A DNA stretch of 64,000 nt, from positions 124,001 to 188,000 of the forward strand of contig DXVO01000034.1 of assembly GCA_019417325.1 (NCBI GenBank), written 5' to 3'. Each line of letters starts with the position of its first letter. Position 1 is the stretch's first letter. Origin of the DNA: Parabacteroides sp. (GTDB lineage: Bacteria > Bacteroidota > Bacteroidia > Bacteroidales > Tannerellaceae). Of the stretch, positions 54,773 through 64,000 are shown piece after piece. Under the pieces are notes generated by a model. That model was not told the origin of the DNA, made no database searches, and saw only the letters and a list, made by a program, of their open reading frames with translations. Both the position numbers and the translations under genes were made by a program.

Positions 54773-57574
54773 CTAATAAATAGACTCAGGACTCGCCCTA
54801 TTTCCTCTTTTTAAACTCGGGCTTACCAGAGACTGGATATTTTCAAATGCAACCGATTCCGTTGGAACAAAAGCATCGGATTGCATATAATGTATCAAAC
54901 TATATAGTAACTGCTTTTTCACCGGGTCTACAGCTTGGCCATCCAATATATCCATACTGCATACCACAAGTTTTCCATTCAGGCAGTTCGTTTCGAAAAG
55001 ATTAGATAAACGACGGTTGTTAGCAAAGTTATCCACACACTCCACAAGAGGTGTAATATGCCGGTAAAAACTATCGACAACAAGCGTCGTGGATTGTGTA
55101 GTCAAGCTCCACCATTGCCAGTCGGTATGCCCTTCCGTCGGGAAATTCTCAAAAGCTTTGTGTTCCGGATTAAGTAACAAGCCCATCGTTCCTGCCTGCT
55201 TCGGAAAATGAACCGGGCTCCAGAACACAGGAACGAACTTTCCAGGCAACCCCACACAAGAGTTGTAAGGGATATTGTATAATACTTTTTTTCCTGCTTC
55301 AAGGGCATTATGTGCTTCTGCAAGTTTATCGGTTACAACAATATCCCCTTTATCAATAGTCAATGAAGCCGGATATACCCAGATCTTCCAACTGTTTGTA
55401 TACCCGGAGCCTTCAATCCGTGTAATCAGATTTAATTGTTCCGCCTTTTTGACCTCTGTTAATGGGCAAACAATATCTCCGATAACATTCCCCCCACCGA
55501 TCCGAACTCCGTTTAGGGCAAAGGAACCTTCTTTCAAAACATGACCGGACTTATCAGCCAACGACCAAGTCAATGTTTTATCATTCAATATTTCAGAACT
55601 ATAGTTAGCTATCTCAATAGTCGCATTAAAAGATTCTTTATTTGTATACACTGCTTTGGCAAAACGGGCTAACGGTACAACCGGAGCCGAGAACTGCCGA
55701 AAATCTTTCGCATCAGCAACCCCCTTACTTTCCCAGAAAGCATTCAGCAAGCCTACTAATGCAGTACTTTGCCCCGGGAAATCATGTAAGTCCAATAACT
55801 GAAAGCCACTGATTCCCAGAGTTTTCATAGCCCGTTCTATTTCCTCTTTGTACAGGATAGCAGCCAACTTTCCTGATGCCATCAAATAATCTTCCGCTCT
55901 GTCCAACAGTCCTTTCTTCTCCAACTCCTGCTTTACCCCTTTAAAATTCAGAGGTTCCAGAACTCCCGTATATTTATCTATTTCTTTCAGGTCAGGATAA
56001 ACGGCATATTGTCCAACTTCGTGGGTAACCACCGGCACGGGCATACCTTCTACTGAAGCAGAATAATCTGTATTGAAGTTAGGACTTTCCACATCGAAAA
56101 CGCCCTGGCCACGCACCCATCCCTTCCGGGTCCATTGGGTGATAAAGAAATCATCGTTTGGCTCCGGCCAGTCACCATGTCCACGTTCGAAAGTAAAAGA
56201 AGTAGTGGTATATAGATGCCGAGGGTCTGCAGATTTAACCTGGTCCAGCAATTTTCCCAGAAATCCAAAATCCGGCTGTAATTCATTACCCAAACTAAGG
56301 AAACAGAAAGACGGATGATTACCATATTCCGACAGTATACGGCTTGCCTCTTCCTGTACAAAAGCATTTGTTCCGGCATCTTGTCCTACAGTTAACGACC
56401 AAAAAGGTAATTCTATCTGTAAATAAAAGCCAAGAGAATCCGCTACTTTAAAAGCGGCTTCCGGAGGACACCAGGAGTGAAAACGGAGATGGTTCAAGCC
56501 CCATTCACGAGCTGTACCAAACACTTTCAGCCATCCATCCGTAGTAGTCGGAGGACAACCTGTCAACGGGAAAATACAGCATTCCAAAGTTCCACGCAAA
56601 AAGGTTTTCTTACCATTCACTAACAGGTCGGATTGGTTACGGCTCATCTCCCGCATTCCGAAATCAACACATGTATTTGATTCATTCTTATCTGCTTCAA
56701 TCCTTAGATTCATTTCATACAGGAACGGATTAAATTCGCTCCAATACTGCACATTATTTCCCATCTCACAGAGTAAGTCCAATACCGTTTCACCGGCAGG
56801 CATCTCCATATTCTTCTTAATTTCAGAAACAGTCTCTCCGGAAACCTTTTGTTTTATGGCAACATATAATGTTCCATTTGTGGATGCTCCTGTATTAACA
56901 AGTTTTCCTTTTACACCTACCTGATTGTTCTTTATGTCCGGATATACCTGCAGATTTTCGATGGAAACGGGATTTTTAGCTCGCAACGAAATTTCTCCCA
57001 GAATGCCATTCCACATAATTTGCGTCTCATTCGTATAAGCATGAGCTTTATCATCGATCGTAATATCATACTGCTTCCGGTTATCCACCCGGATAGTCAA
57101 ACGGTGTTTACCCGGAGTCAGGTACTTTGTCAAATCAAACAAATGAGGACTTATCAAACTTTCCTGCCTACCGGGAACGGCTGCTCCATCCACCCAAACA
57201 GAGGTTTGCCAGATAACCCGTTCTAATTTCAATTCAACATTCTTTCCATCCCAATCTGAAGGAATTATAACTTCACGTGTATACCATGCCGGACCCACAT
57301 AACTATTTTTACGGGTTAAATGGAGCACCTGAGGTTTGCCGATTGAAGGAGACAATTGGTTCGGGATTCCGTAACCGGCATCATCTGTAGTTCCCGGTAA
57401 TTGAATCTTATCTTCAAAAGAGTTTGCATACCACCCCTGAGAAATTCCTACATCAGTACTATCCAGTGAGAAGTCCCATTCTCCAGCCAATGATATTGTA
57501 GAAGGGGTATCTTTACAAGCTGATAGACTAATTAGGGAAAAAAGTAGAATCATGTAGTAGTTGATGTTTTTCAT
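54773..57574 (-). CDS. GH2 family glycoside hydrolase, lipoprotein (paralogue 3)
   Basis: This encodes 933 residues with a lipoprotein signal (Cys20 in SLISLSACKD). It has the same domain order as the other two GH2s but is the most divergent: the catalytic Glu431 sits in SLGNELQPDF rather than GNEP-G, and the nucleophile Glu519 in THEVGQYAVYPD. The barrel entry keeps ECCIFPLTGCPPT. The different catalytic-loop sequence suggests a different sugar or linkage from paralogues 1 and 2. It lies 4 bases after the epimerase stop and 48 bases before the SusC gene. Confidence 0.87.
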   Translation of the reverse strand: MKNINYYMILLFSLISLSACKDTPSTISLAGEWDFSLDSTDVGISQGWYANSFEDKIQLPGTTDDAGYGIPNQLSPSIGKPQVLHLTRKNSYVGPAWYTREVIIPSDWDGKNVELKLERVIWQTSVWVDGAAVPGRQESLISPHLFDLTKYLTPGKHRLTIRVDNRKQYDITIDDKAHAYTNETQIMWNGILGEISLRAKNPVSIENLQVYPDIKNNQVGVKGKLVNTGASTNGTLYVAIKQKVSGETVSEIKKNMEMPAGETVLDLLCEMGNNVQYWSEFNPFLYEMNLRIEADKNESNTCVDFGMREMSRNQSDLLVNGKKTFLRGTLECCIFPLTGCPPTTTDGWLKVFGTAREWGLNHLRFHSWCPPEAAFKVADSLGFYLQIELPFWSLTVGQDAGTNAFVQEEASRILSEYGNHPSFCFLSLGNELQPDFGFLGKLLDQVKSADPRHLYTTTSFTFERGHGDWPEPNDDFFITQWTRKGWVRGQGVFDVESPNFNTDYSASVEGMPVPVVTHEVGQYAVYPDLKEIDKYTGVLEPLNFKGVKQELEKKGLLDRAEDYLMASGKLAAILYKEEIERAMKTLGISGFQLLDLHDFPGQSTALVGLLNAFWESKGVADAKDFRQFSAPVVPLARFAKAVYTNKESFNATIEIANYSSEILNDKTLTWSLADKSGHVLKEGSFALNGVRIGGGNVIGDIVCPLTEVKKAEQLNLITRIEGSGYTNSWKIWVYPASLTIDKGDIVVTDKLAEAHNALEAGKKVLYNIPYNSCVGLPGKFVPVFWSPVHFPKQAGTMGLLLNPEHKAFENFPTEGHTDWQWWSLTTQSTTLVVDSFYRHITPLVECVDNFANNRRLSNLFETNCLNGKLVVCSMDILDGQAVDPVKKQLLYSLIHYMQSDAFVPTESVAFENIQSLVSPSLKRGNRASPESIY

Positions 57575-57578
57575 AATC

Positions 57579-58652
57579 TTATTGTATGCTAAATTTATAT
57601 TCTGTGTGATGATAATAGGTCTGTCCCGGTAAAAGGATTACGGACGGAAAACCGGAATAATTGACTGCATCCGGAAATCCCTGTGTTTCTAATGCAATTC
57701 CTGCATTTTTAAAATAAGGTTTACCATGCTTTCCTATATCGCTTCCATCCATAAAATAGCCGGTATAAACCTGCAACGAAGGTTGATTCGTATAAATAGA
57801 TAATTTCCTTCCACTCAATTCATCGAAGAGTTCTGCAGCCAAAGATAACCCGTCTTCACTTTTCCTGTCTAAAGCAAAGGCAAGAGAAAAGCCTTTATTT
57901 TCTTTTATTTGAAACAAGTCCGATTGCATTGAATCGGATAACGGGCGGAATATCTTAAAATCCAATTCTGTTCCTTCAATAGATATATAGTTACCTGTAG
58001 GTATTAATTCTTCATCACATTCGATAATCCGGGAAGTTTCAAGCCTTAGTTTATGAGAAAGAATATCTGCCAGCTTACCTGATAAATTGAAAAATGCGTG
58101 GTTTGTAAGATTTACAGGTGTCTTTTTATCACAAACCGCCTTGCATTCCATACATAATACATTATCATTCCGGAGTGTATAACTGACTTCCACATCTACA
58201 TTTCCCGGATAACCTTCCTCCCCGTCAAGAGCGCGACATGTAAAAACCACCATTTCCTCTCCCGCTTCATTCAATGCAAGCCTTCCGTTCCAATAACGGT
58301 TATGGAAGGCAAGATTTCCTCCATGTAAATGATTGGGAACCGGTTTTCCATATACGTCATTCGCAGCTAATACATATTCTTTTCCATCTAATGAAAACCG
58401 GGCATTGTTTATGCGTCCGCAAACCCGTCCGACGATAGCGCCATGATATTGTTCTTTGGCAGAGCTATATTCCTGCAGAGAATTAAATCCTAACAAAACA
58501 TCATCAAAAATGCCCTGTCTATCGGAAGTACACATGCTAATCCATCGAGCTCCATAGTTGGTAAACCGGGCAACCGTTCCATTCAGATTATGCAAAGCAT
58601 ATAAACATCCCTGAAATCCTTTTTCTAATATAGTATTTGATAAAACATTCAT
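57579..58652 (-). CDS. Aldose 1-epimerase (galactose mutarotase)
   Basis: This encodes 357 residues. The family signatures are visible: NHLHGG (about 105) with the binding His, NLTNHAFFNLSG with the catalytic His near 185, and YTGYFMDGSD near 300; the catalytic base Glu lies in the C-terminal ALETQGFPDA. It interconverts the alpha and beta anomers of galactose and other aldoses, so that galactokinase or a transporter receives the correct form. No signal peptide, so cytoplasmic. It is the first gene of the operon, ahead of GH2, SusCD and two more GH2s, supporting a galactose-rich substrate. Confidence 0.88.
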   Translation of the reverse strand: MNVLSNTILEKGFQGCLYALHNLNGTVARFTNYGARWISMCTSDRQGIFDDVLLGFNSLQEYSSAKEQYHGAIVGRVCGRINNARFSLDGKEYVLAANDVYGKPVPNHLHGGNLAFHNRYWNGRLALNEAGEEMVVFTCRALDGEEGYPGNVDVEVSYTLRNDNVLCMECKAVCDKKTPVNLTNHAFFNLSGKLADILSHKLRLETSRIIECDEELIPTGNYISIEGTELDFKIFRPLSDSMQSDLFQIKENKGFSLAFALDRKSEDGLSLAAELFDELSGRKLSIYTNQPSLQVYTGYFMDGSDIGKHGKPYFKNAGIALETQGFPDAVNYSGFPSVILLPGQTYYHHTEYKFSIQ

Positions 58653-58754
58653 ATAAATCCACTTTTGTGCCTCCGATATTTAGAATTGATCTTCTCTAAA
58701 TAAAAACCTTTACAGATATTGACTCAGTAAAAGTTTTTCATCATCTCCATAACA

Positions 58755-58785
58755 CAAAGTAATAGTATATCATAGTGCCAACAAA
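58755..58785 (-). promoter_or_regulatory. Promoter of the epimerase-GH2-SusCD operon
   Basis: On the minus strand TTTG (58785-58782), a 19-base spacer and TTACTTTG (58762-58755, one mismatch to TAnnTTTG) fit the Bacteroides promoter consensus. The start would lie about 95 bases before the epimerase ATG. Confidence 0.55.
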
Positions 58786-58931
58786 TAGATAAAAATATTA
58801 TATAAATGGATTATTCTTCGATTTCACATTTACATATTGACTCTCCGTGAGACACATAGGAAACTATCGACTATAAAGTTTGTATTTCCACAAATATGTG
58901 CACTATACTCCAATTATAATCGAAAATTCTC

Positions 58932-58962
58932 GACTTTAACTATCCGGGATAATGTTAAAGTC
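58932..58962. repeat. Inverted repeat GACTTTAAC/GTTAAAGTC, candidate operator
   Basis: Exact 9-base arms at 58932-58940 and 58954-58962 are separated by 13 bases (TATCCGGGATAAT). There is no T-run, so a terminator for the GH36 gene is unlikely. A dyad of this size about 170 bases upstream of the promoter suits a regulator-binding site. Confidence 0.5.
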
Positions 58963-59038
58963 ATTCATGCAATCTGTTAAACAAATGGATTATTCGGTTA
59001 ACAATATATCCCTAACATTTATACGTATTTTATTTCAG

Positions 59039-61186
59039 CTACTGCTTGGTCACCTTTAATATTGAACTCTTAAATGCGCCACGAAGAGGAAGGTCCACAC
59101 CTATATTCATCAGCATATCACCACTGAACAAAGGTTCCATTCCTTCGATTTTATAGTTGGCATCCGGTTGCAATCCACGTAACCGGACTGTTCTCGAACG
59201 ACGGGTTTCAGGCAGCCTGTTATTTTGATACTCTGCCAAGTTATACACAAACAAAACAGATTCTTTTCCATTTTTATTCACAAACTGAAGGACGCTCCGG
59301 TTGTTCTCATACGGAGATACCAGGCGATAATGATCGCCAAACTGAACCGTTTCCCTTATCTCCTTATAACGGGCTATTTTTTCGCGGGCAACCGCTTTCT
59401 CCTTATCTGTCCATTTTGTAATATCATAACCTACCCCCAACACACCACACATGGAAACATCAAATTTAAAATCCAACGGATAGTTTTGCTGGTGCCAGTC
59501 TTCCTGTGTTACCCAACTAATCATCGCATTGGAAGGAAAAGCATTCAGGAAGGAATATTGCATAAATATTCTATCTACCGGGTCGGTATTGTCACTGGCC
59601 CAACAGAAATCAGTACGTGCCATCATACCTAAATCCACACGGCCACCACCACTGGCACAACTTTCAAACCATACATCCGGAAACTCTTTGCGTAATGTTT
59701 CAAACAAACGATACAAATTTTCGACATACTTGATACGAACAGCACGCTGTTCTTCAACCGGGGCCGAAGGAAATCCCGGATCGGCAAGAGGTTTGTTCAT
59801 ATCCCACTTGATGTATTTGATATTATTCTCTCTCAGCAATGTAGAAAAACTTGTGTACAAATAATTATAAACATCCTCCCTTGCCAAATTCAACATCAAC
59901 TGGTTACGTGCTTCATGACGGGTACGGTTCGGATAATGGAATACCCAGTCCGGATGAGTTCGATACAGGTCACTGTTCGGATTCACCATTTCCGGTTCAA
60001 TCCAAATACCGAAATCAAGTCCCATCGCATTTATTTTATCAATCATCGGTTTCAATCCGTTCGGGAACTTATTCTTATCGACGGTCCAATCTCCCAAACC
60101 GGCATTATCTCTCACACGCCCTTTGAACCATCCGTCATCAATCACAAATACTTCCACGCCTAATTCTTTAGCTTCTTTTGCCAAAGCCAGTTGATGCTCC
60201 TCATTTACATTGAAGGTTGTTGCATACCAACTGTTATACAGAACCGGACGTATTTTGTTACGATGAGAAGGATACAAAACCTTTTCACGGGTATAAGATG
60301 CCAGATTTCGAGAAACCCCTTCCATCCCTTTTTCCGTATAACCGATAATGAATTTAGGAGTAGTAAAACTATTACCGGCTTTCAGGGTAACCGATTGGTC
60401 CCAGAAATTTATACCGCTTGTTACCTGAACTTCTCCAGTAGCATATTTCTCAAAGTCTACCCGCCAGTTTCCGCTATACTGCAAAGAGCCGAACCAAGTC
60501 TCTCCACAAGTTTCCTTTGTTTCTCCCTGTGGACGGAGGGCAAAAAAAGAAGTGCAAAAAGAGCGGAAGTCTTTCACCTGAAGCGTTTTTACCCCTTGTG
60601 TCAACAATGTTGTACTCGGCTGGTATTCGGCACCCCATATTCCGGAAAGATGAGTCAATTCATATACATTTTTGGACAGGAAGAAAGAACCGGATTGGGC
60701 ATTCTCTATTTCAATCGTTTCTTTCTTTCCTGTATTTTTTATCTCAATCCATTTTTCAAGGATATCATATTCAGGCAAAACCCGGATATATTCTGTTACT
60801 GCCAATGGATAATATGTATCTTTTTGGTGAATTGCCAACACTGTATATCCCTCATTTTTATGAATCTCCGCTTTTTCATAGATAAGTTCAATATCACGGA
60901 CCCTATCTTTAAAAACGGCTTCCAATACAGGAGTTGTTACTGTATTTCCTCCTCTGACTGTCACTTCCTCTCCCAACGGATATTTCAACAAATCCAAATC
61001 CTGCTTATTACTCCCAAAATAAACCATCTTTACTGTACCTCGGTCAGATACAGAAATACAATACTTGGCAGAATGGGTCTTTAATATCCAGGATTTTCCA
61101 TCCTGTCCGGTTTCCACCGACTGCCCTTTAAGCCCGTTGGGAAATACGATAAGCAATAGAAACAAGCCAAATAAAAATTTCTTCAT
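59039..61186 (-). CDS. GH36 alpha-galactosidase
   Basis: This encodes 715 residues with a signal peptide (about 1-20, LLLIVFPNGLKGQ). It has the GH36 N-terminal beta domain, a TIM barrel (about 320-640) and a C-terminal beta domain. The nucleophile Asp462 is in IKWDMNKP and the acid/base Asp532 in WASDNTDPVD, with SCASGGGRVDLG before the latter and NSWYATTFNV at the barrel start; this is the standard GH36 set (alpha-galactosidase, raffinose-type). It removes terminal alpha-galactose from oligosaccharides in the periplasm, and fits the galactoside theme of the neighbouring operon. It is 36 bases after the DUF5107 gene and probably in one transcript with it. Confidence 0.93.
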   Translation of the reverse strand: MKKFLFGLFLLLIVFPNGLKGQSVETGQDGKSWILKTHSAKYCISVSDRGTVKMVYFGSNKQDLDLLKYPLGEEVTVRGGNTVTTPVLEAVFKDRVRDIELIYEKAEIHKNEGYTVLAIHQKDTYYPLAVTEYIRVLPEYDILEKWIEIKNTGKKETIEIENAQSGSFFLSKNVYELTHLSGIWGAEYQPSTTLLTQGVKTLQVKDFRSFCTSFFALRPQGETKETCGETWFGSLQYSGNWRVDFEKYATGEVQVTSGINFWDQSVTLKAGNSFTTPKFIIGYTEKGMEGVSRNLASYTREKVLYPSHRNKIRPVLYNSWYATTFNVNEEHQLALAKEAKELGVEVFVIDDGWFKGRVRDNAGLGDWTVDKNKFPNGLKPMIDKINAMGLDFGIWIEPEMVNPNSDLYRTHPDWVFHYPNRTRHEARNQLMLNLAREDVYNYLYTSFSTLLRENNIKYIKWDMNKPLADPGFPSAPVEEQRAVRIKYVENLYRLFETLRKEFPDVWFESCASGGGRVDLGMMARTDFCWASDNTDPVDRIFMQYSFLNAFPSNAMISWVTQEDWHQQNYPLDFKFDVSMCGVLGVGYDITKWTDKEKAVAREKIARYKEIRETVQFGDHYRLVSPYENNRSVLQFVNKNGKESVLFVYNLAEYQNNRLPETRRSRTVRLRGLQPDANYKIEGMEPLFSGDMLMNIGVDLPLRGAFKSSILKVTKQ

Positions 61187-61222
61187 AACAACTCACTATT
61201 AATCGGTTTTCAAAATAAATCT

Positions 61223-64000
61223 TTACAACATTGCAGCATGAATTTGCACACCCTGATGATTATTATCCATTGCGGCAGCTTCTTCAAAATAAGATTTTGC
61301 CTTATTCATATTACCCAGCCCCAAATGGCCCAGTCCCATTAAATAGTTACAATGAATACGGTTCTTTTTATTCATATCGTCTTCCCAAATCTGCAGATCC
61401 GGAAGAGATACGGCAAAATAATCCATCTTGAATACATCGAACAGATGTTTTTCCCCATATGCAATCAAATTATTGAACCGGCTACGTGCCTCCGCTTCAC
61501 GTCCTAATTTACGAAGTGCCAATCCCTGATAAAATATCTTATCCGGTTTCTGGTCATTATAATACATAGCGGCGGCTGGTTGGCTGTTGCCTACGCTGGC
61601 TGCGACAAACAAAGCTTCCGCTTCTTCTTTACGGCCTAAGCCATATAAAGCACAGGCTTTATAATAATTGAAATCATTTTCCTGGGCACCGTACAATTTC
61701 CCTTCACCCAGATTGTGGGGATACACAAAACACTCGTCAATCCACTGCAACGCTTTTTCAAATTCATTGTCATTCAATAGTTTTTTCACTATTTCCACAC
61801 GTGCCAGTTGATACTGGGCAGGAACTTTGCCCTCGCCTCCTTCCCACGGATGGAATTTGCGGGCTGCAATCATTTGGACTGTTTCTTCGTAACGTCCCAA
61901 TTGGTTCAACAAAGTTACATATTCCAGATATAAATCGTCGCGGGTAAATGCCACCTCCTTATTCCTTTCCAAGAAAGCCAAACGGTCGGCATGCGGACGG
62001 TTCAGGCGTTTATACAACTGGTCTAACTCCATTAGGATACGGGCATCCGTCGTATCCAAGGCAAAAGCTTTCTCTAATAGTAGAACCGCTTCTTGCTGTT
62101 TATTCAGCTTATTGAAATAAGCCAGGGATAAATTGCGAAGGACAGTGGGAAACGCCCCGTCTTGCTTGGCAGACTTTTCCCAGAGAGCGATTGCTTCCGT
62201 ATATTGACGCTTATCGTACCAAAGATTTCCCAAGTAGTAGCAAGCCTTCGGAGCTCTTCCGGCAAAATCAATAACAGCCTGAAGAGCCAGAATCGCATCT
62301 AAAGCATTCGGGAAACAGCAGTCCGGCAACTGTTTTTCTGCAATCCGGATAGCCTCTTGCCCCTCATCGATACGCTCCAGTTTCAATAAGAACCAAGCCT
62401 TATAATAGTGTAATAAGGTCTGATTGGAAACGGAAGCATGTATCGCCATATCCGCCACAAAGAGCGCTTCCTCCCAACATCCGGCAGAAGCATAATCCAA
62501 CGCCAATTCTTCGTAATTATGAGCTTCCTGACGCATCAAAACTATCAACGCATCCTTATCGGCTTCATTTCCGGAAATAAAATACTTCTCTAATCCGCAA
62601 CCAAAATTAAAACGGTCGATGGAAAGGGAGTTTTCGATAAAAGCAAACGCCTCATCCGTACGTCCCAGACGGCGCAATATGATTGCTTTTAAATGACGTC
62701 CGCGAAGATTGTGCCAATTACGCAACAAGGATTTATCTATTTCATAAAGTGCATCCTCCCAATTTCCTTTGGCAGCAGACAACTGAGCCAGCGAATAATA
62801 ACCGGCATCCTGCCAGGCCGCATTCCAACAAGCCTTATAAAAGAAATCATATGCTTCTTCCGTTTTACCCTGATACTTTAAGGAAAGCCCCAGATTATAC
62901 AAAGGTTCGCCATCGTATGGGTTCGGATTCCGTTCAGTCAATGTTTTAACAGCCCGGCGAAGATAAACCTCCGCCTTTCCGAACTGCCCTTTGCGGATAA
63001 GCCACAAGCCCATAGCATTATTATTGCGTACATCATCCGGATCACGCAGCAGGGCTTCTTCATAATAATCGGTCGGAGCATAAGTCGCATGGCGATATTG
63101 TTCCAAATGAAGACCTGTCAGATAAAGTTGTTCGGTAGTACGGACCTCTTTAGGGTCAAGGGCTGCTTTAGCCGGGTCCGGCACTTCCTTTATTTCATCC
63201 GGCTCAGGTTCCCAGGAGAGTATTAATTTCCCGGAGGCTCCGTAGACTGAAACACAAATATCTTTCAAATCAGGAACAGGGACGCTTGTTTCAAAAAGAT
63301 GCTCAGGTGAAATATTTTCTACCGTATCCAACACCGGAGTCCCGGCTTTCGTAACTAAAACATGCAATCCATTCTGAACAGATGTAGCAAATAGTTTCAG
63401 GCAGGCAGCATCCCCATGCGGCTCGATATTCATTAACAAATCAGAAGAAGCATTCTTTACCACACCCAGTTCCCGGTACGGCATAAAGTATTGGGTAAAC
63501 GTTTTCTCCTCATACGGTTGCAACCAGGTAAAATCCGGTTGATTGTCCGTATAAACACCTGTCATCAATTCGATATACGGTCCGTCCGTATCCGTCAGGT
63601 TACGGTCCCAAGCCTGTCCGAAATCACTGTTGCCCCACGTCCACTGTTTTTTACCCGGAGAAACGTGATGGTTTGCAACGTGCAAAACGCCGGCACGGGT
63701 ATCGTTTTCATATCCGCCTACAAAATTATACTTGGAACGGATCGCCATATAAGAAGTCGGTACCGGAATATTTTTATAGCGGGAAATGTCCACACCTGCC
63801 GAGTAATCCATTTTATAATAAGTCCCGGTTGCTATCGGATAACGGGATACGTCACGTTTGCCATGATCGAATACTGCATTTACATCTCCGGGGAATACGG
63901 ACTGGTAATATTCATTTACAGCAACTGCCGGATTTGCCCACCAAAGAAAAGTCTGTGGTATCGGAGTGGGATTATACACCTTTCCCTGAATTTCCAGCAC
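61223..64000 (-). CDS. DUF5107 domain/TPR protein, 5' end outside window
   Basis: A minimum of 925 residues; the start lies beyond the window edge. The visible N-terminal part (about 1-260 of the fragment, FLWWANPAVAVNEYYQSVFP) is a beta-sandwich-like DUF5107 domain. From about 290 to the end it is a series of TPR repeats, for example GLWLIRKGQFGKAEVYLRRAVK and YNLGLSLKYQGKTEEAYDFFYKACW. DUF5107 proteins are found in PULs, often with glycosidases, and the name gives no activity. TPRs suggest binding of partner proteins. It precedes the GH36 gene in the same orientation. Confidence 0.8.
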   Translation of the reverse strand: MLEIQGKVYNPTPIPQTFLWWANPAVAVNEYYQSVFPGDVNAVFDHGKRDVSRYPIATGTYYKMDYSAGVDISRYKNIPVPTSYMAIRSKYNFVGGYENDTRAGVLHVANHHVSPGKKQWTWGNSDFGQAWDRNLTDTDGPYIELMTGVYTDNQPDFTWLQPYEEKTFTQYFMPYRELGVVKNASSDLLMNIEPHGDAACLKLFATSVQNGLHVLVTKAGTPVLDTVENISPEHLFETSVPVPDLKDICVSVYGASGKLILSWEPEPDEIKEVPDPAKAALDPKEVRTTEQLYLTGLHLEQYRHATYAPTDYYEEALLRDPDDVRNNNAMGLWLIRKGQFGKAEVYLRRAVKTLTERNPNPYDGEPLYNLGLSLKYQGKTEEAYDFFYKACWNAAWQDAGYYSLAQLSAAKGNWEDALYEIDKSLLRNWHNLRGRHLKAIILRRLGRTDEAFAFIENSLSIDRFNFGCGLEKYFISGNEADKDALIVLMRQEAHNYEELALDYASAGCWEEALFVADMAIHASVSNQTLLHYYKAWFLLKLERIDEGQEAIRIAEKQLPDCCFPNALDAILALQAVIDFAGRAPKACYYLGNLWYDKRQYTEAIALWEKSAKQDGAFPTVLRNLSLAYFNKLNKQQEAVLLLEKAFALDTTDARILMELDQLYKRLNRPHADRLAFLERNKEVAFTRDDLYLEYVTLLNQLGRYEETVQMIAARKFHPWEGGEGKVPAQYQLARVEIVKKLLNDNEFEKALQWIDECFVYPHNLGEGKLYGAQENDFNYYKACALYGLGRKEEAEALFVAASVGNSQPAAAMYYNDQKPDKIFYQGLALRKLGREAEARSRFNNLIAYGEKHLFDVFKMDYFAVSLPDLQIWEDDMNKKNRIHCNYLMGLGHLGLGNMNKAKSYFEEAAAMDNNHQGVQIHAAML

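Larger units (their letters stand above)
58653..59038. other. 386-base intergenic region before the PUL operon
   Basis: Lies between the end of the GH36 gene and the start of the epimerase operon, both on the minus strand. It holds a candidate promoter (58755-58785) and a 9-base inverted repeat at 58932-58962. A second near-palindrome CGAAAATTCTCG lies at 58921-58932. No gene is evident. Confidence 0.5.

Noticed and set aside
60191..61084. A 297-residue plus-strand reading frame
   Set aside because: It is wholly antisense to the well-supported GH36 gene and has a composition typical of a shadow frame.

Overview
The window is chromosomal DNA of a gut-type member of the Bacteroidales, most likely Parabacteroides or Bacteroides. 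Two SusC/SusD pairs, a DUF6377-type SusR-like regulator, BACON and FISUMP domains, LytTR regulation and promoters of the TAnnTTTG type all point there. I cannot fix the species from the sequence. There are no rRNA, tRNA or CRISPR loci.

Left region (1-9,785), mobile and minus strand. It holds a broken HTH gene at the edge, three small genes of unknown role, then nine single-gene cassettes (1,848-8,042) behind a tyrosine recombinase (8,096-9,010). The cassettes include two GAD/Tdi1-like immunity genes, an ankyrin protein, a SUKH protein, a small membrane protein and four orphans. This matches the published recombinase-associated acquired interbacterial defence (rAID) type of locus, where gut bacteria collect immunity genes against neighbours' toxins. 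The main new point is that the spacers between genes behave like integron attC sites. Each is a 55-60 bp imperfect hairpin with extra bases in one arm. The 7-10 bases opening each cassette are exactly complementary to the inverse core closing the same cassette, not to the neighbour across the hairpin. A candidate attI lies between recombinase and first cassette. A TetR gene lies beyond.

Middle region. Housekeeping-like genes (esterase, EamA transporter, GNAT, membrane protein) run to about 13.8 kb. A compact starch locus follows (14.0-24.6 kb): susA, susB, susC and susD on the minus strand and a divergent susR-like regulator, without susE, susF or susG. Next are a membrane-anchored BACON/FISUMP protein, a tripartite RND efflux operon (26.5-32.2 kb), a LytS/LytTR-type two-component pair, a DUF4925-like lipoprotein and an unusual SusD fusion lipoprotein without a SusC partner. 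On the plus strand (37.9-42.4 kb) lie a lipoprotein 5'-nucleotidase, a C69 dipeptidase and a C1 aminopeptidase. A KilA-N gene follows.

Right region (43.7-64 kb), minus strand. This is a second polysaccharide utilization locus: aldose 1-epimerase, GH2, SusC, SusD, GH2, GH2 in one operon, preceded by a GH36 alpha-galactosidase and a DUF5107/TPR protein cut by the window edge. The enzyme set suggests a galactose-containing glycan. Exported lipoproteins and SusCD would capture oligosaccharides, GH2 and GH36 trim beta- and alpha-linked sugars, and the epimerase prepares free galactose for uptake and metabolism.
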